The position numbers and the translations under genes are program-made. This document shows positions 29,443-38,999 of a stretch of DNA of 64,000 nucleotides, piece by piece (position 1 is the first letter of the stretch; every line of letters starts with the position of its first letter). Below the pieces are notes generated by a model that worked only from the letters and a program-made list of their open reading frames with translations, searched no databases and was not told the origin of the DNA. The stretch comes from Streptomyces kanamyceticus (GTDB taxonomy: Bacteria > Actinomycetota > Actinomycetes > Streptomycetales > Streptomycetaceae), in the NCBI RefSeq assembly GCF_008704495.1, contig NZ_CP023699.1:5828001-5892000 (forward strand), read 5' to 3'.

Positions 29443-32220
29443 ATGATCCAGACCCTGGTGCTCATCGGCCACGGAATGGTGGGCCAGCGTTTCCTCGAGG
29501 TGCTCGCCGAGCGTGGCGCCCTGGCCGACCCCGCCGCTCCGCAGGGCCCCGGCTGGCAGGTGACCGTGCTCGCGGAGGAGGACAGGCCCGCCTACGACCG
29601 GGTCCACCTGTCCTCCGCGTTCACCGGCGCCACCGACGCCGAACTCTCCCTCTGCGACGCCGACTTCCTCGCCCGCCACGGCATCGACCTGCGCCTCGGC
29701 GACCCGGCCGAGCACATCGACACCGCCGCCCGCACGGTCACCACGACATCCGGCGCCACCGTCGCCTACGACGCCCTGGTCATCGCCACCGGCTCCTACC
29801 CCTTCGTACCGCCCATCGAGGGCGCCGACGCCCCCGGCTGCTTCACGTACCGCACCCTGTACGACGTCGAGACCCTCACCGCGTACGCCGCCGACGAGGG
29901 CCGTACCCACGGCGTCGTCATCGGCGGCGGCCTGCTCGGCCTGGAGGCGGCGGGCGCCCTGCGCACGCTCGGGCTGCGCACCCACGTCGTCGAGTTCGCA
30001 CCCCGCCTCATGCCGCTCCAGGTCGACGACGGCGGCGCGGCCGCGCTGCGCGCCACCATCGAGTCGATGGGTGTCGCCGTGCACACGGGCGTCGGGGCGA
30101 GTCAGGTCGAGACGGACACCGACGGCTCCGTGCGCGCGCTGCGGCTGAGCGACGGCCGCACCATCGACGCCGACGTCGTCGTCTTCTCCGCGGGCGTACG
30201 CCCCAGGGACCGCCTCGCCCGCGAAGCAGGTCTGGCCGTGGGCGACCGGGGCGGCGTCGCCGTCGACGAGCACTGCCGCACCACCGACCCCTACGTCTAC
30301 GCGATCGGCGAGTGCGCCCAGAGCGCCGACGGCCGCGTCTACGGCCTGGTCGCCCCCGGCTACCAGATGGCCGAGGCGGCGGCCGACGCCCTCGCGGGAG
30401 AGGGCACCGCGGTCTTCACCGGCGCCGACACCTCCACCAAGCTGAAGCTGATGGGCGCCGACGTCGCCTCCTTCGGCGATCCCTTCGCGCCCGAGGGCGT
30501 GGACGGGGCCGTCTCCGTCGTCTTCTCCGACACCCGCGAGGGCGTCTACAAGAAGCTGCTCCTCGGCCCGGACGGGCGACTCCTCGGCGGCATCCTGGTC
30601 GGCGACGCCGACGCCTACGGCACCCTGAGGCCGCACGCGGGCCGCGCCCTGCCCGCACCCCCCGAGGCCTACGTCCTGCCCGCGTCCGGCGTCGAACTCC
30701 CCGGCGCCGACACCCTGCCCGACGACGCCGTCGTCTGCAGTTGCCACAACGTCACCAAGGGCGCCGTGCGCGCCGCCGTCGCGGAGAACTCCCTCACCGA
30801 CATCGGCGGCATCAAGCGCTGCACCAAGGCGGGCACGGGCTGCGGCGGCTGCCTCTCCACCCTCCAGTCCGTGCTCGACGCGGAGCTCGCCGCCGCGGGG
30901 ATCGAGAGGCCCAAGGGCCTGTGCGAACACTTCGCGCTGACCCGCGCCGAGATCTACGAGACGGTCCGCACCGAACACATCCGCTCCTTCACCGAACTGC
31001 TGGCCAAGCACGGCCTGGGCGGCGAGGGCTGCGTCGTCTGCAAGCCCGTCGTCGGCAACGTCCTCGGCACGCTCGCCCCCGAACTGGGCCTCGGCCACGT
31101 CCTGGACGGCGAGCAGGCCACCCTCCAGGACTCCAACGACCTCTTCCTCGCCAACCTCCAGAAGGACGGCACCTACTCCGTCGTCCCGCGGATCCCCGGC
31201 GGCGAGATCACCCCCGACAAGCTCATCGTGATCGGCGAGGTCGCACGGGACTTCGGCCTCTACACGAAGATCACCGGCGGTCAGCGCATCGACCTCTTCG
31301 GGGCACGCGCCGACCAACTCCCCGCCATCTGGCGCCGCCTGGTCGACGCCGGTCTCGAGTCCGGCCACGCCTACGGCAAGTCGCTGCGTACGGTGAAGTC
31401 CTGCGTCGGTGCCAAGTTCTGCCGGTTCGGGCAGGGCGACTCCGTCCAGCTCGCCATCGACCTGGAGCTGCGCTACCGGGGTCTGCGTACCCCGCACAAG
31501 ATCAAGGGCGGCGTCTCGGGCTGTCTGCGCGAGTGCGCCGAGGCCCGCGGCAAGGACATCGGCGTCATCGCCACCGCCAACGGCTGGAACCTCTACGTCT
31601 GCGGCAACGGCGGCGCCACCCCGCGCCACGCCGACCTGCTCGCCGCCGACCTGTCCACCGACGAACTCCTGCGCCTCGTCGACCGCTTCCTCATGTACTA
31701 CCTGCGCACCGGCGAGCGACTGGAGCGCACCGCCCCGTGGTTCGAGCGCATCGGCGGCCTCGACCACCTGAAGTCCGTCCTGATCGACGACTCCCTTGGC
31801 ATCCGCGCCGAGCTGGAGGCCCAGATGGACCGTCACGCGGCGGCCTACCGGGACGAGTGGCAGGCCGTGCTCGAAGACCCGCAGGCGCTCGCGCGCTTCG
31901 AGCGGCACCTGCCGCAGCCGTCGCCCGAGTTCCTTGAGCCGGGCCGCGGCCGGGCGGCTGTCCTGCCCGACGGCTCCGAGGCCGCCCTCTTCAAGGACAG
32001 CGACGGCATCGTCTACGCGGTCGGCAACCGCGACCCGTTCTCCGGCACCGACGTGATCGCCCACGGCGTCCTGGGCACGCGTGACGGCCGCCCCGTCGTG
32101 GCATCCCCGATGCACAAGCAGGAGTTCGACCTGCGGACCGGCGAGTGCCTGGACGACCCGTCGGTCACGCTGCCCGTGCACGTGGTGCCGGTACCCCAGG
32201 TGTCCGTGGACGAGGTCTGA
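29443..32220 (+). CDS. nirB: Nitrite reductase (NAD(P)H), NirB large subunit fused to a NirD-like domain
   Basis: 925 residues. FAD/NAD domains (MIQTLVLIGHGMVGQRFLEV, GGGLLGLEAAGALRTLGLRT), BFD-like [2Fe-2S] region (VCSCHNVTKG, CTKAGTGCGGC), then the siroheme/4Fe-4S sulfite-reductase fold with CVGAKFCRFGQGDS and GGVSGCLRECAEARGKD. After ALARFERHLPQPSPEF the sequence passes into a NirD-like Rieske fold (VLPDGSEAALFKDSDGIVYA, ASPMHKQEFDLRTGECLDDP). The usual NirB tail and NirD N-terminus are absent, so this looks like an in-frame deletion fusion. It reduces nitrite to ammonium in the cytoplasm. ATG at 29443 with GGAG ten bases upstream. Confidence 0.9.
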   Translation: MIQTLVLIGHGMVGQRFLEVLAERGALADPAAPQGPGWQVTVLAEEDRPAYDRVHLSSAFTGATDAELSLCDADFLARHGIDLRLGDPAEHIDTAARTVTTTSGATVAYDALVIATGSYPFVPPIEGADAPGCFTYRTLYDVETLTAYAADEGRTHGVVIGGGLLGLEAAGALRTLGLRTHVVEFAPRLMPLQVDDGGAAALRATIESMGVAVHTGVGASQVETDTDGSVRALRLSDGRTIDADVVVFSAGVRPRDRLAREAGLAVGDRGGVAVDEHCRTTDPYVYAIGECAQSADGRVYGLVAPGYQMAEAAADALAGEGTAVFTGADTSTKLKLMGADVASFGDPFAPEGVDGAVSVVFSDTREGVYKKLLLGPDGRLLGGILVGDADAYGTLRPHAGRALPAPPEAYVLPASGVELPGADTLPDDAVVCSCHNVTKGAVRAAVAENSLTDIGGIKRCTKAGTGCGGCLSTLQSVLDAELAAAGIERPKGLCEHFALTRAEIYETVRTEHIRSFTELLAKHGLGGEGCVVCKPVVGNVLGTLAPELGLGHVLDGEQATLQDSNDLFLANLQKDGTYSVVPRIPGGEITPDKLIVIGEVARDFGLYTKITGGQRIDLFGARADQLPAIWRRLVDAGLESGHAYGKSLRTVKSCVGAKFCRFGQGDSVQLAIDLELRYRGLRTPHKIKGGVSGCLRECAEARGKDIGVIATANGWNLYVCGNGGATPRHADLLAADLSTDELLRLVDRFLMYYLRTGERLERTAPWFERIGGLDHLKSVLIDDSLGIRAELEAQMDRHAAAYRDEWQAVLEDPQALARFERHLPQPSPEFLEPGRGRAAVLPDGSEAALFKDSDGIVYAVGNRDPFSGTDVIAHGVLGTRDGRPVVASPMHKQEFDLRTGECLDDPSVTLPVHVVPVPQVSVDEV

Positions 32221-32355
32221 AGTCCCGTCGCACTCCCGGTCTTTGGCCTGGTCAGCTGGTGTCCTACGCCTCTGCTGCCAGGGACCGGTGCGACGGAAGG
32301 TGGATACGTCAGGCCCCGTGGCAAGGTCGGGACCCTGAGCGAACTGGGAACCAAC

Positions 32356-33789
32356 ATGAGATCGCCTGCCGCCCAACGAGCGCGGACCGCGCCCGAGGGA
32401 ACGTCCTACGACCCCGCGCAGTACCGCCCCGGTCGCACCATCACCGACTGGGAGCCGGAGAACGAACTCTTCTGGAAGTCCACCGGCAAGAAGGTCGCCG
32501 CCCGCAACCTGTGGATCGCGGTCCCGGCCCTCCTGGTGGCCTTCGTCGTCTGGCAGGTGTGGTCGGTCACCGCGACCAACCTGAAGGACGTCGGCTTCGG
32601 CTTCTCCACCTCCCAGCTGTTCTGGCTGACGGCCGTCCCCGGCCTGACGGGCGGCACGGCCCGCATCTTCTACACCTTCCTCGGCCCGATGATCGGCCAG
32701 CGCCGCTTCACCGCGCTCTCCACGATCGTCCTGGTCATCCCGCTGATCTGGCTCGGCATCGCGGTCCAGAACCCCGACACCTCGTACGGCGTGATGATCG
32801 CCATCGCCGCCCTCTGCGGCATCGGCGGCGCCAACTTCGCCTCGTCGCTCGCCAACATCGGCTTCTTCTTCCCCAAGAAGGACAAGGGCAACGCCACGGG
32901 CATCAACGGCGGCCTCGGCAACCTCGGTGTCTCCGTCGTCCAGCTGCTCACCCCGATCGTCATCACCAGCTCGGTCATCGCGGTCGGCTCGGCCCAGCAC
33001 AAGGCCGACGGCACTCCCGTGTGGCTGCAGAACGCCGCGTTCCTGTGGGTGCCCGTCCTGGTGATCCTGGCCGTCGTCGCCTGGTTCGGCCAGAACGACC
33101 TCAAGGTCGCCTCGACCCCCTTCAGCCAGCAGAAGGTCATCTTCAAGCGCAAGCACAACTGGCTGATGACCTGGCTCTACGTCGGCACCTTCGGCTCCTT
33201 CATCGGCTTCGCCGCGGCCCTGCCGATGCTGATCAAGACCACGTTCACCCCGATCGACGCGGCCTACTCCGCGGCCACCTACGCTTGGATGGGCCCGGCC
33301 GTGGGCGCGCTCGCCCGCTGGGCCGGTGGCTGGATCGCCGACAAGATCGGCGGTGCGCGGGTCACCATCATCTCGTTCGTCGGCATGGCGATCTCGATCA
33401 TCGGCGTCATCAACTTCCTTCCCTCCGGCGGCGACAACGGCAACTTCTGGGGCTTCTTCGCCTGCTTCCTGAGCGCGTTCTTCTTCTCGGGCATCGGCAA
33501 CGGCTCCACGTTCCGGCAGATCCCGGTGATCTTCCGCAGCCAGCACCTGAAGGGCCTGACCGAGGGCACGCCCGAGTACACGAAGGCGCTGAAGCAGTCG
33601 GAGATGGAGGCGGGCGCCGTCACCGGCTTCACCTCCGCCATCGCGGCGTACGGCTTCTTCTTCATCCCCGCGATGTTCGCCAACTTCGCGGTGACCAGCG
33701 CGATGTGGGGCTTCGTGGGCTTCTACGTCAGTTGCATCGCGGTCGCCTGGTGGTTCTACGCCCGCAAGGGCGCGGAGGCCCCGAGCTGA
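32356..33789 (+). CDS. narK: NarK-type nitrate/nitrite MFS transporter
   Basis: 477 residues, about 12 membrane segments. NNP-family signatures include FSTSQLFWLTAVPGLTGGTA, GIGGANFASSLANIGFFFPK and NGGLGNLGVSVVQLL. The N-terminal tail TITDWEPENELFWKSTGKKV is typical of actinobacterial NarK2-like proteins. It moves nitrate or nitrite across the membrane. It lies 135 bases after nirB; that gap holds only GGGAC half-sites (32281, 32332), too weak to call. Close paralogue of the gene at 37342, flanking pflB-pflA. Confidence 0.92.
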   Translation: MRSPAAQRARTAPEGTSYDPAQYRPGRTITDWEPENELFWKSTGKKVAARNLWIAVPALLVAFVVWQVWSVTATNLKDVGFGFSTSQLFWLTAVPGLTGGTARIFYTFLGPMIGQRRFTALSTIVLVIPLIWLGIAVQNPDTSYGVMIAIAALCGIGGANFASSLANIGFFFPKKDKGNATGINGGLGNLGVSVVQLLTPIVITSSVIAVGSAQHKADGTPVWLQNAAFLWVPVLVILAVVAWFGQNDLKVASTPFSQQKVIFKRKHNWLMTWLYVGTFGSFIGFAAALPMLIKTTFTPIDAAYSAATYAWMGPAVGALARWAGGWIADKIGGARVTIISFVGMAISIIGVINFLPSGGDNGNFWGFFACFLSAFFFSGIGNGSTFRQIPVIFRSQHLKGLTEGTPEYTKALKQSEMEAGAVTGFTSAIAAYGFFFIPAMFANFAVTSAMWGFVGFYVSCIAVAWWFYARKGAEAPS

Positions 33790-33846
33790 CGCGTCGCGCC
33801 ACCCGCCTTTCCCGGTCATCCCGTACCACGGGGCGGCCGGGAATTT

Positions 33847-33866
33847 CTTGTGAATGCATTCACAAG
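33847..33866. promoter_or_regulatory. Rex operator upstream of pflB
   Basis: CTTGTGAATGCATTCACAAG is a perfect 20-bp palindrome matching the Streptomyces Rex operator form TTGTGAA-N4-TTCACAA. Rex senses NADH/NAD+, releasing DNA when NADH rises under oxygen limitation. It lies 175 bases before the pflB ATG and 58 bases after the narK stop. Confidence 0.8.
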
Positions 33867-33873
33867 CGAACTT

Positions 33874-33887
33874 AGGTCCAAAGTCCC
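33874..33887. promoter_or_regulatory. DevR/OsdR-like box 1 before pflB
   Basis: AGGTCCAAAGTCCC has a perfect AAAGTCCC right half and a partly matching left half relative to GGGACTWWAGTCCC. It is placed just after the Rex palindrome. Confidence 0.35.
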
Positions 33888-33935
33888 ATGGAAAACACCT
33901 GGTCAGAGCGTTGATGTGGGCCCCGGCGTGCGGGA

Positions 33936-33958
33936 ATTGGGGACTATCGGTCCCCAAT
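33936..33958. promoter_or_regulatory. DevR/OsdR-like inverted repeat 2 before pflB
   Basis: ATTGGGGAC (33936-33944) and GTCCCCAAT (33950-33958) are perfect 9-bp arms with a 5-base spacer. DosR-type boxes have TTSGGGAC/GTCCCSAA arms with a 4-base spacer, so arm sequence fits and spacing is one longer. Confidence 0.5.
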
Positions 33959-34041
33959 CGAGGACCATTGCGGGGCCCCTGATCGATCAAACAGGAGTGG
34001 AATGGAGGCGTAGCGACGAAGCGATACGGAAGGTGCGGGTC

Positions 34042-36300
34042 ATGACTGCCACTCCTGCGGAAACGACAGTGCACGACGGGGCCTGGGACGGCTTCAAGGG
34101 CGGTCTGTGGCGCGACGCCGTCGACGTCCGCGACTTCGTGCAGCAGAACTACATCCCGTACGAAGGGGACGACTCCTTCCTGGCCGGTGCGACCGAACGC
34201 ACCACCCAGGTCTGGGAGAAGCTCCTCTCGATGTTCCCCGCGGAGATCGAGCAGGGCGTCTACGACGTGGACGTGAAGACCCCGTCCCGCATCGACGCCT
34301 TCAAGCCCGGCTACATCGACGCCGACCGCGACCTGATCGTGGGCCTGCAGACCGACGGCCCCCTCAAGCGCGCGATCATGCCCAACGGCGGCTGGCGCAT
34401 GGTCGAGACCGCCCTCAACGCCTATGGCTACGAGGCCGATCCCGAGGTCAGGGAGGTCTACACCCACCTCCGCAAGACCCACAACGAAGGCGTCTTCGAC
34501 GCCTACACCCCCGAGATCCGCGCCTGCCGCTCCTCCGGCATCATCACGGGCCTGCCCGACGCCTACGGCCGCGGCCGCATCATCGGCGACTACCGCCGCG
34601 TCGCCCTCTACGGCGTCGACCACCTGATCGCCGCGAAGGAGGCCGACAAGGCCGCGCTCGGCGAGCAGTGGGCGACCGAAGAGGTCATCCGCGGCCGCGA
34701 GGAGGTCTCCGAGCAGATCAAGGCCCTCAAGGAACTGAAGACCATGGCGATGTCGTACGGCTACGACATCTCGAAGCCCGCCACCACGGGCCGCGAGGCC
34801 ATCCAGTGGCTGTACTTCGCCTACCTCGCCGCCGTGAAGGAGCAGAACGGCGCGGCCATGTCGATCGGCCGCATCGACAACTTCCTCGACATCTACCTCC
34901 AGCGCGACATCGAGGCAGGGCGCATCACCGAGGCCGAGGCCCAGGAGTTCATCGACGACTTCGTCATCAAGCTCCGCATCGTCCGCTTCCTGCGCACCCC
35001 CGAGTACAACGAGCTCTACTCCGGCGACCCGACCTGGGTCACCTGGTCGATGGCGGGCATCGGCGAGGACGGCCGCCCGCTGGTCTCGCGCACCACCTTC
35101 CGCGCCCTGCAGACCCTCTACAACCTCGGCCCGGCCCCCGAGCCGAACCTCACGGTCTTCTGGTCGCAGCGACTGCCCCAGGGCTTCAAGGAGTTCGCCT
35201 CCAGGGTCGCCATCGACACCTCGGCCATCCAGTTCGAGTCCGACGAACTGATGCGCCCCAAGTACGGCGACGACACCGCGATCGCCTGCTGCGTATCGGC
35301 GATGGCCGTCGGCAAGCAGATGCAGTTCTTCGGCGCCCGCGTGAACGTCGCCAAGGCGCTGCTCTACGCGATCAACGGCGGCCGCGACGAGAAGTCCGGC
35401 AAGCTCGTCGTCGAGGGCTTCGAGCCCATCACCGACGAGTACCTGGACTACGAGACCGTCGCCGCGCAGTACGACGCGATGCTCGGCTGGCTCGGCAAGA
35501 CGTACGTGCACGCGCTCAACGTCATCCACTACATGCACGACAAGTACGCCTACGAGCGCATCGAGATGGCCCTGCACGACCAGGAGATCCTGCGCACGAT
35601 GGCCTGCGGCATCGCGGGTCTCTCGGTCGCGGCGGACTCCCTCTCGGCCATCAAGCACGCCAAGGTCAAGGTCATCCGCGACGAGACGGGCCTCGCCGTC
35701 GACTACGAGATCGAGGGCGACTACCCGGCCTACGGCAACAACGACGAGCGGGCCGACGCCATCGCCCAGCGGATCGTCTCCGACTTCATGGGCAAGATCC
35801 GCCAGCACCCGACCTACCGGAACGCGGTGCACACCCAGTCGGTCCTGACGATCACCTCGAACGTCGTCTACGGCAAGAAGACCGGCAACACCCCCGACGG
35901 CCGCCGCGCGGGCGAGCCGTTCGCCCCGGGTGCCAACCCGATGAACGGCCGCGACGAGCACGGCTACATCGCCTCCGCGATGTCGGTCGCCAAGCTCAAC
36001 TACGACGACGCCGAGGACGGCATCTCGCTGACCAACACCATCACCCCGGACGCGCTCGGCCGCACCCCCGAGGAGCGGGTGGCGAACCTCTCCGGCGTCC
36101 TGGACGGCTTCATGGCCAGCGACGGCTTCCACATGAACGTCAACGTGCTCAACAAGACGACGCTCGAGGACGCCATGGAGAACCCGGAGAACTACCCGCA
36201 GCTGACCATCCGGGTCTCCGGATACGCGGTCAACTTCATCCGGCTCACCCGCGACCAGCAGCTCGACGTCATCAACCGCACCTTCCACGGCTCGCTCTGA
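34042..36300 (+). CDS. pflB: Pyruvate formate-lyase (formate C-acetyltransferase)
   Basis: 752 residues from the ATG at 34042 with GGAAGG upstream; normal PflB length. Active-site cysteines are in [14 protein letters not shown] (Cys416-Cys417) and the glycyl radical is in [13 protein letters not shown] (about Gly727). [20 protein letters not shown] and [20 protein letters not shown] are also diagnostic. It converts pyruvate and CoA to acetyl-CoA and formate, and the radical form is destroyed by oxygen. It sits with its activase between two narK genes under a Rex operator. The longer open frame from 33850 begins inside the operator region. Confidence 0.94.
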   Translation: MTATPAETTVHDGAWDGFKGGLWRDAVDVRDFVQQNYIPYEGDDSFLAGATERTTQVWEKLLSMFPAEIEQGVYDVDVKTPSRIDAFKPGYIDADRDLIVGLQTDGPLKRAIMPNGGWRMVETALNAYGYEADPEVREVYTHLRKTHNEGVFDAYTPEIRACRSSGIITGLPDAYGRGRIIGDYRRVALYGVDHLIAAKEADKAALGEQWATEEVIRGREEVSEQIKALKELKTMAMSYGYDISKPATTGREAIQWLYFAYLAAVKEQNGAAMSIGRIDNFLDIYLQRDIEAGRITEAEAQEFIDDFVIKLRIVRFLRTPEYNELYSGDPTWVTWSMAGIGEDGRPLVSRTTFRALQTLYNLGPAPEPNLTVFWSQRLPQGFKEFASRVAIDTSAIQFESDELMRPKYGDDTAIACCVSAMAVGKQMQFFGARVNVAKALLYAINGGRDEKSGKLVVEGFEPITDEYLDYETVAAQYDAMLGWLGKTYVHALNVIHYMHDKYAYERIEMALHDQEILRTMACGIAGLSVAADSLSAIKHAKVKVIRDETGLAVDYEIEGDYPAYGNNDERADAIAQRIVSDFMGKIRQHPTYRNAVHTQSVLTITSNVVYGKKTGNTPDGRRAGEPFAPGANPMNGRDEHGYIASAMSVAKLNYDDAEDGISLTNTITPDALGRTPEERVANLSGVLDGFMASDGFHMNVNVLNKTTLEDAMENPENYPQLTIRVSGYAVNFIRLTRDQQLDVINRTFHGSL

Positions 36301-36335
36301 GCCACCGGCTCCCACCAAGGAGCCGCCCCCGATCC

Positions 36336-36377
36336 GCGGCCCCGGGGCCGGGCCCTCACCCCGGCCCCGGGTGCCGC
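36336..36377 (+). other. Intercistronic hairpin between pflB and pflA
   Basis: CCCGGGGCCGGG (36341-36352) pairs with CCCGGCCCCGGG (36360-36371), extended by GCGGC/GCCGC. It could cause partial termination or protect the pflB message from decay, making pflB more abundant than pflA. Confidence 0.55.
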
Positions 36378-36414
36378 GCACACCACGTCCTGCCAGTAGT
36401 TCGGGAGTTCCGCC

Positions 36415-37236
36415 ATGGCTGTCCTGCTCGGTACCGACATCCCCGTACGCCCCGTCGTGGCCGATGAGGACGCGGCCACGCCCGCCGCGGCCGCGACCCA
36501 CCGGCCCGTCACCGGGTCCATCCACTCCTGGGACCTGTCCACCGGCGTCGACGGCCCCGGCACGCGCTTCGTGACCTTCCTCGCCGGCTGCCCGCTGAGC
36601 TGCCTGTACTGCCACAACCCGGACACCTGGCGGATGCGCGACGGCAAGCGGACCACGGCCGACGACGTCATCGCGGAAGCGGCCAAGTACACCAGGTTCA
36701 TCTCGGCCGCCGGAGGAGGAGCCACCGTCAGCGGCGGCGAGCCCCTCCTGCAGCCCGTCTTCACCGGTGAACTCCTGCACCGCCTCAAGCACGAACTGGG
36801 CCTGCACACCGCCCTGGACACCTCGGGCTTCCTCGGCGCACGCGCCACCGACGCCCTGCTCCGCGACGTCGACCTGGTGCTCCTCGACATCAAGTCCTGG
36901 CACCCCGAGACGTACCAGAAGGTCACGGGCCGTCCGCTGGCACCCACCCTCGACTTCGCCCACCGTCTGGCCGACCTCGGCAAGGACGTCTGGGTGCGCT
37001 TCGTCCTCGTGCCCGGCCTGACCGACGACCCGGCGAACATCGAGGGCGTCGCCCGCTTCGCCGCCTCGCTCGGCAACGTCTCGCGCGTCGACGTGCTGCC
37101 CTTCCACAAGCTGGGCGAGGCGAAGTGGGACGCGCTCGGCAAGGACTTCACGCTGCGTGACACCCCCTCGCCGACACCGGAGCAGGTCGCCGCCGCCAAG
37201 AAGATCTTCGAGGCGCAGGGCCTCAAGGCCGTCTGA
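36415..37236 (+). CDS. pflA: Pyruvate formate-lyase-activating enzyme (radical SAM)
   Basis: 273 residues. TGSIHSWDLSTGVDGPGTRF leads to the [4Fe-4S]-SAM motif CPLSCLYC with Cys59, Cys63 and Cys66, followed by GGATVSGGEPLLQPVF. It abstracts hydrogen from the PflB glycine to create the radical. About 30 extra residues at the N-terminus are Ala/Thr-rich. It lies 114 bases after pflB with an intercistronic hairpin and is clearly its partner. Confidence 0.92.
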   Translation: MAVLLGTDIPVRPVVADEDAATPAAAATHRPVTGSIHSWDLSTGVDGPGTRFVTFLAGCPLSCLYCHNPDTWRMRDGKRTTADDVIAEAAKYTRFISAAGGGATVSGGEPLLQPVFTGELLHRLKHELGLHTALDTSGFLGARATDALLRDVDLVLLDIKSWHPETYQKVTGRPLAPTLDFAHRLADLGKDVWVRFVLVPGLTDDPANIEGVARFAASLGNVSRVDVLPFHKLGEAKWDALGKDFTLRDTPSPTPEQVAAAKKIFEAQGLKAV

Positions 37237-37341
37237 CGTCGGCCACGGCCCACCCGGTCCACCCGGCCCGCGCCACCCGAACGGCCCATCGAACGGTCCA
37301 TCGAACAGGCGCTCACCAGGGGCTGTGCCTAGCGTGGCCGC

Positions 37342-38754
37342 ATGAGTGCTCCCACCAGCCACCGGCGGACGGGCGACACCTACCGTCCCGGATCGGCGAT
37401 CGCGGAATGGCAGCCCGAGGACGACTCCTTCTGGCGCACCACGGGACACAAGGTCGCCAACCGCAATCTGTGGGTGTCGATCCCGGCCCTGATGCTCGGC
37501 TTCGTCGTCTGGCAGGTCTGGTCGGTCACCGCGGTCCGCCTCAACGACGTCGGGTTCGGCCTCACCACCTCGCAGCTGTTCTGGCTGACGGCCATCCCCG
37601 GCCTCACCGGTGGCACCTTCCGGATCCTCTACACCTTCATCGGGCCGATCTTCGGCGAGCGGAAGTTCACCGCGTTCTCCACGCTGATCCTGATCGCCCC
37701 CATGCTCTGGCTGGGCTTCGCGCTCCAGGACACCGGCACCCCCTACTGGGAGCTCGCCCTGATCGCCGCGGTCTGCGGCATCGGCGGCGCCAACTTCTCC
37801 TCGTCGATGGCGAACATCGGCTTCTTCTTCCCCAAGAAGGAGAAGGGCAGCGCCGCGGGACTCAACGGCGGCCTCGGCAACCTCGGCGTCTCCGTCGTCC
37901 AGCTGGTCGCCCCGCTGGTCGTCACCGCGGCCGTCCTCGGCGCCCCCGCGGGCGACCCCCAGCGCGACACCGTCAAGAACGAGGACGTCTGGCTGCAGAA
38001 CGGCGCGTTCCTCTGGGTGCCGCTCCTGGTGATCATGGCGCTGCTCGCCTGGTTCCTGATGAACGACCTCAAGGTCGCCGCCGCGCCCTTCAGCCGCCAG
38101 AAGGTCATCTTCAAGCGCAAGCACAACTGGCTGATGACCTGGCTCTACGTCGGCACCTTCGGCTCGTTCATCGGCTTCGCCGCGGGCCTGCCGCTGCTGA
38201 TCAAGAACAACTTCTCGGCCTCGGGCTACCAGGCCACCACCTACGCCTGGATCGGCCCCTTCATCGGCGCCCTCACCCGCTGGGCCGGCGGGTGGCTGTC
38301 GGACAAGATCGGCGGCGCCCGGGTCACCCTGGTGTCCTTCGTCGGCATGGCCGCTTCGCTGGTCGTCGTGATCAGCGCGCTGCCGTCCGGCGGGGACAAG
38401 GGCAGCTTCTGGGCCTTCTACGTCGGGTTCCTCTGCGCCTTCGCGTTCTCCGGCGTCGGCAACGGCTCGACGTTCCGGCAGATCCCGGTGATCTTCAGGG
38501 ACCTGCACCTGAAGAAGGCGGCGGGCCAGGGCCCCGAGGCGGAGGGCGCCGCGCTGAAGCAGGCCGAGATGGAGTCGGGCGCGGTCACCGGGTTCTCCGC
38601 GGCCATCGCGGCGTACGGCTTCTTCTTCATCCCCGCGATGTTCGCCAACCTGGCCGTCACCACCGCGCTGTGGATGTTCATCGGCTTCTACGCCACGTGC
38701 CTGGTCGTCTGCTGGTGGTTCTACGTCCGCAAGGGCGCGGAGGCCCCGAGCTGA
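37342..38754 (+). CDS. narK2: NarK-type nitrate/nitrite MFS transporter, second copy
   Basis: 470 residues, very similar to the protein at 32356 over its whole length (FWLTAIPGLTGGTFRILYTF, GIGGANFSSSMANIGFFFPK, NGGLGNLGVSVVQLVAPLVV, IFKRKHNWLMTWLYVGTFGS). About 12 membrane segments. Divergence is mainly in the N-terminal tail and one periplasmic loop (GAPAGDPQRDTVKNEDVWLQ), so the two may differ in direction or ion. It lies 105 bases after pflA, with a short GAACGGYCCATC repeat (37279-37306) in between. Confidence 0.9.
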   Translation: MSAPTSHRRTGDTYRPGSAIAEWQPEDDSFWRTTGHKVANRNLWVSIPALMLGFVVWQVWSVTAVRLNDVGFGLTTSQLFWLTAIPGLTGGTFRILYTFIGPIFGERKFTAFSTLILIAPMLWLGFALQDTGTPYWELALIAAVCGIGGANFSSSMANIGFFFPKKEKGSAAGLNGGLGNLGVSVVQLVAPLVVTAAVLGAPAGDPQRDTVKNEDVWLQNGAFLWVPLLVIMALLAWFLMNDLKVAAAPFSRQKVIFKRKHNWLMTWLYVGTFGSFIGFAAGLPLLIKNNFSASGYQATTYAWIGPFIGALTRWAGGWLSDKIGGARVTLVSFVGMAASLVVVISALPSGGDKGSFWAFYVGFLCAFAFSGVGNGSTFRQIPVIFRDLHLKKAAGQGPEAEGAALKQAEMESGAVTGFSAAIAAYGFFFIPAMFANLAVTTALWMFIGFYATCLVVCWWFYVRKGAEAPS

Positions 38755-38791
38755 CCGGGGTCCGTCCGCGCCCTGGACGTACCCTGGAGGC

Positions 38792-38992
38792 ATGAGCACC
38801 GCCCCCGCCCCCGAACCGCGTGATCCGGAGGGGCCGAAGAAGCCGAAGAACGCGCTGATCTTCGACGACCCGCTGTCGCAGCAGTCTTCGGACGACACGG
38901 ACCGAGGGTGGGGAGAGCGGGCCGAAGCCGGTGGCGACAGCGCCGCCGACCTGGCCCGCTTCCTCGACGAGAAGCCGCCCCACCACCTCTGA
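38792..38992 (+). CDS. Small conserved Streptomyces hypothetical protein
   Basis: 66 residues, MSTAPAPEPRDPEGPKKPKN ALIFDDPLSQQSSDDTDRGW and a hydrophilic end ADLARFLDEKPPHHL. Highly charged and probably disordered. A GGAGG site lies just upstream of the ATG. Function unknown. It converges with mscL. Confidence 0.65.
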   Translation: MSTAPAPEPRDPEGPKKPKNALIFDDPLSQQSSDDTDRGWGERAEAGGDSAADLARFLDEKPPHHL

Positions 38993-38999
38993 GCGGGCG

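Noticed and set aside
36192..37316. 374-codon minus-strand frame over pflA.
   Set aside because: Antisense to the radical SAM gene, with Ser/Arg-rich shadow composition and no ribosome site.
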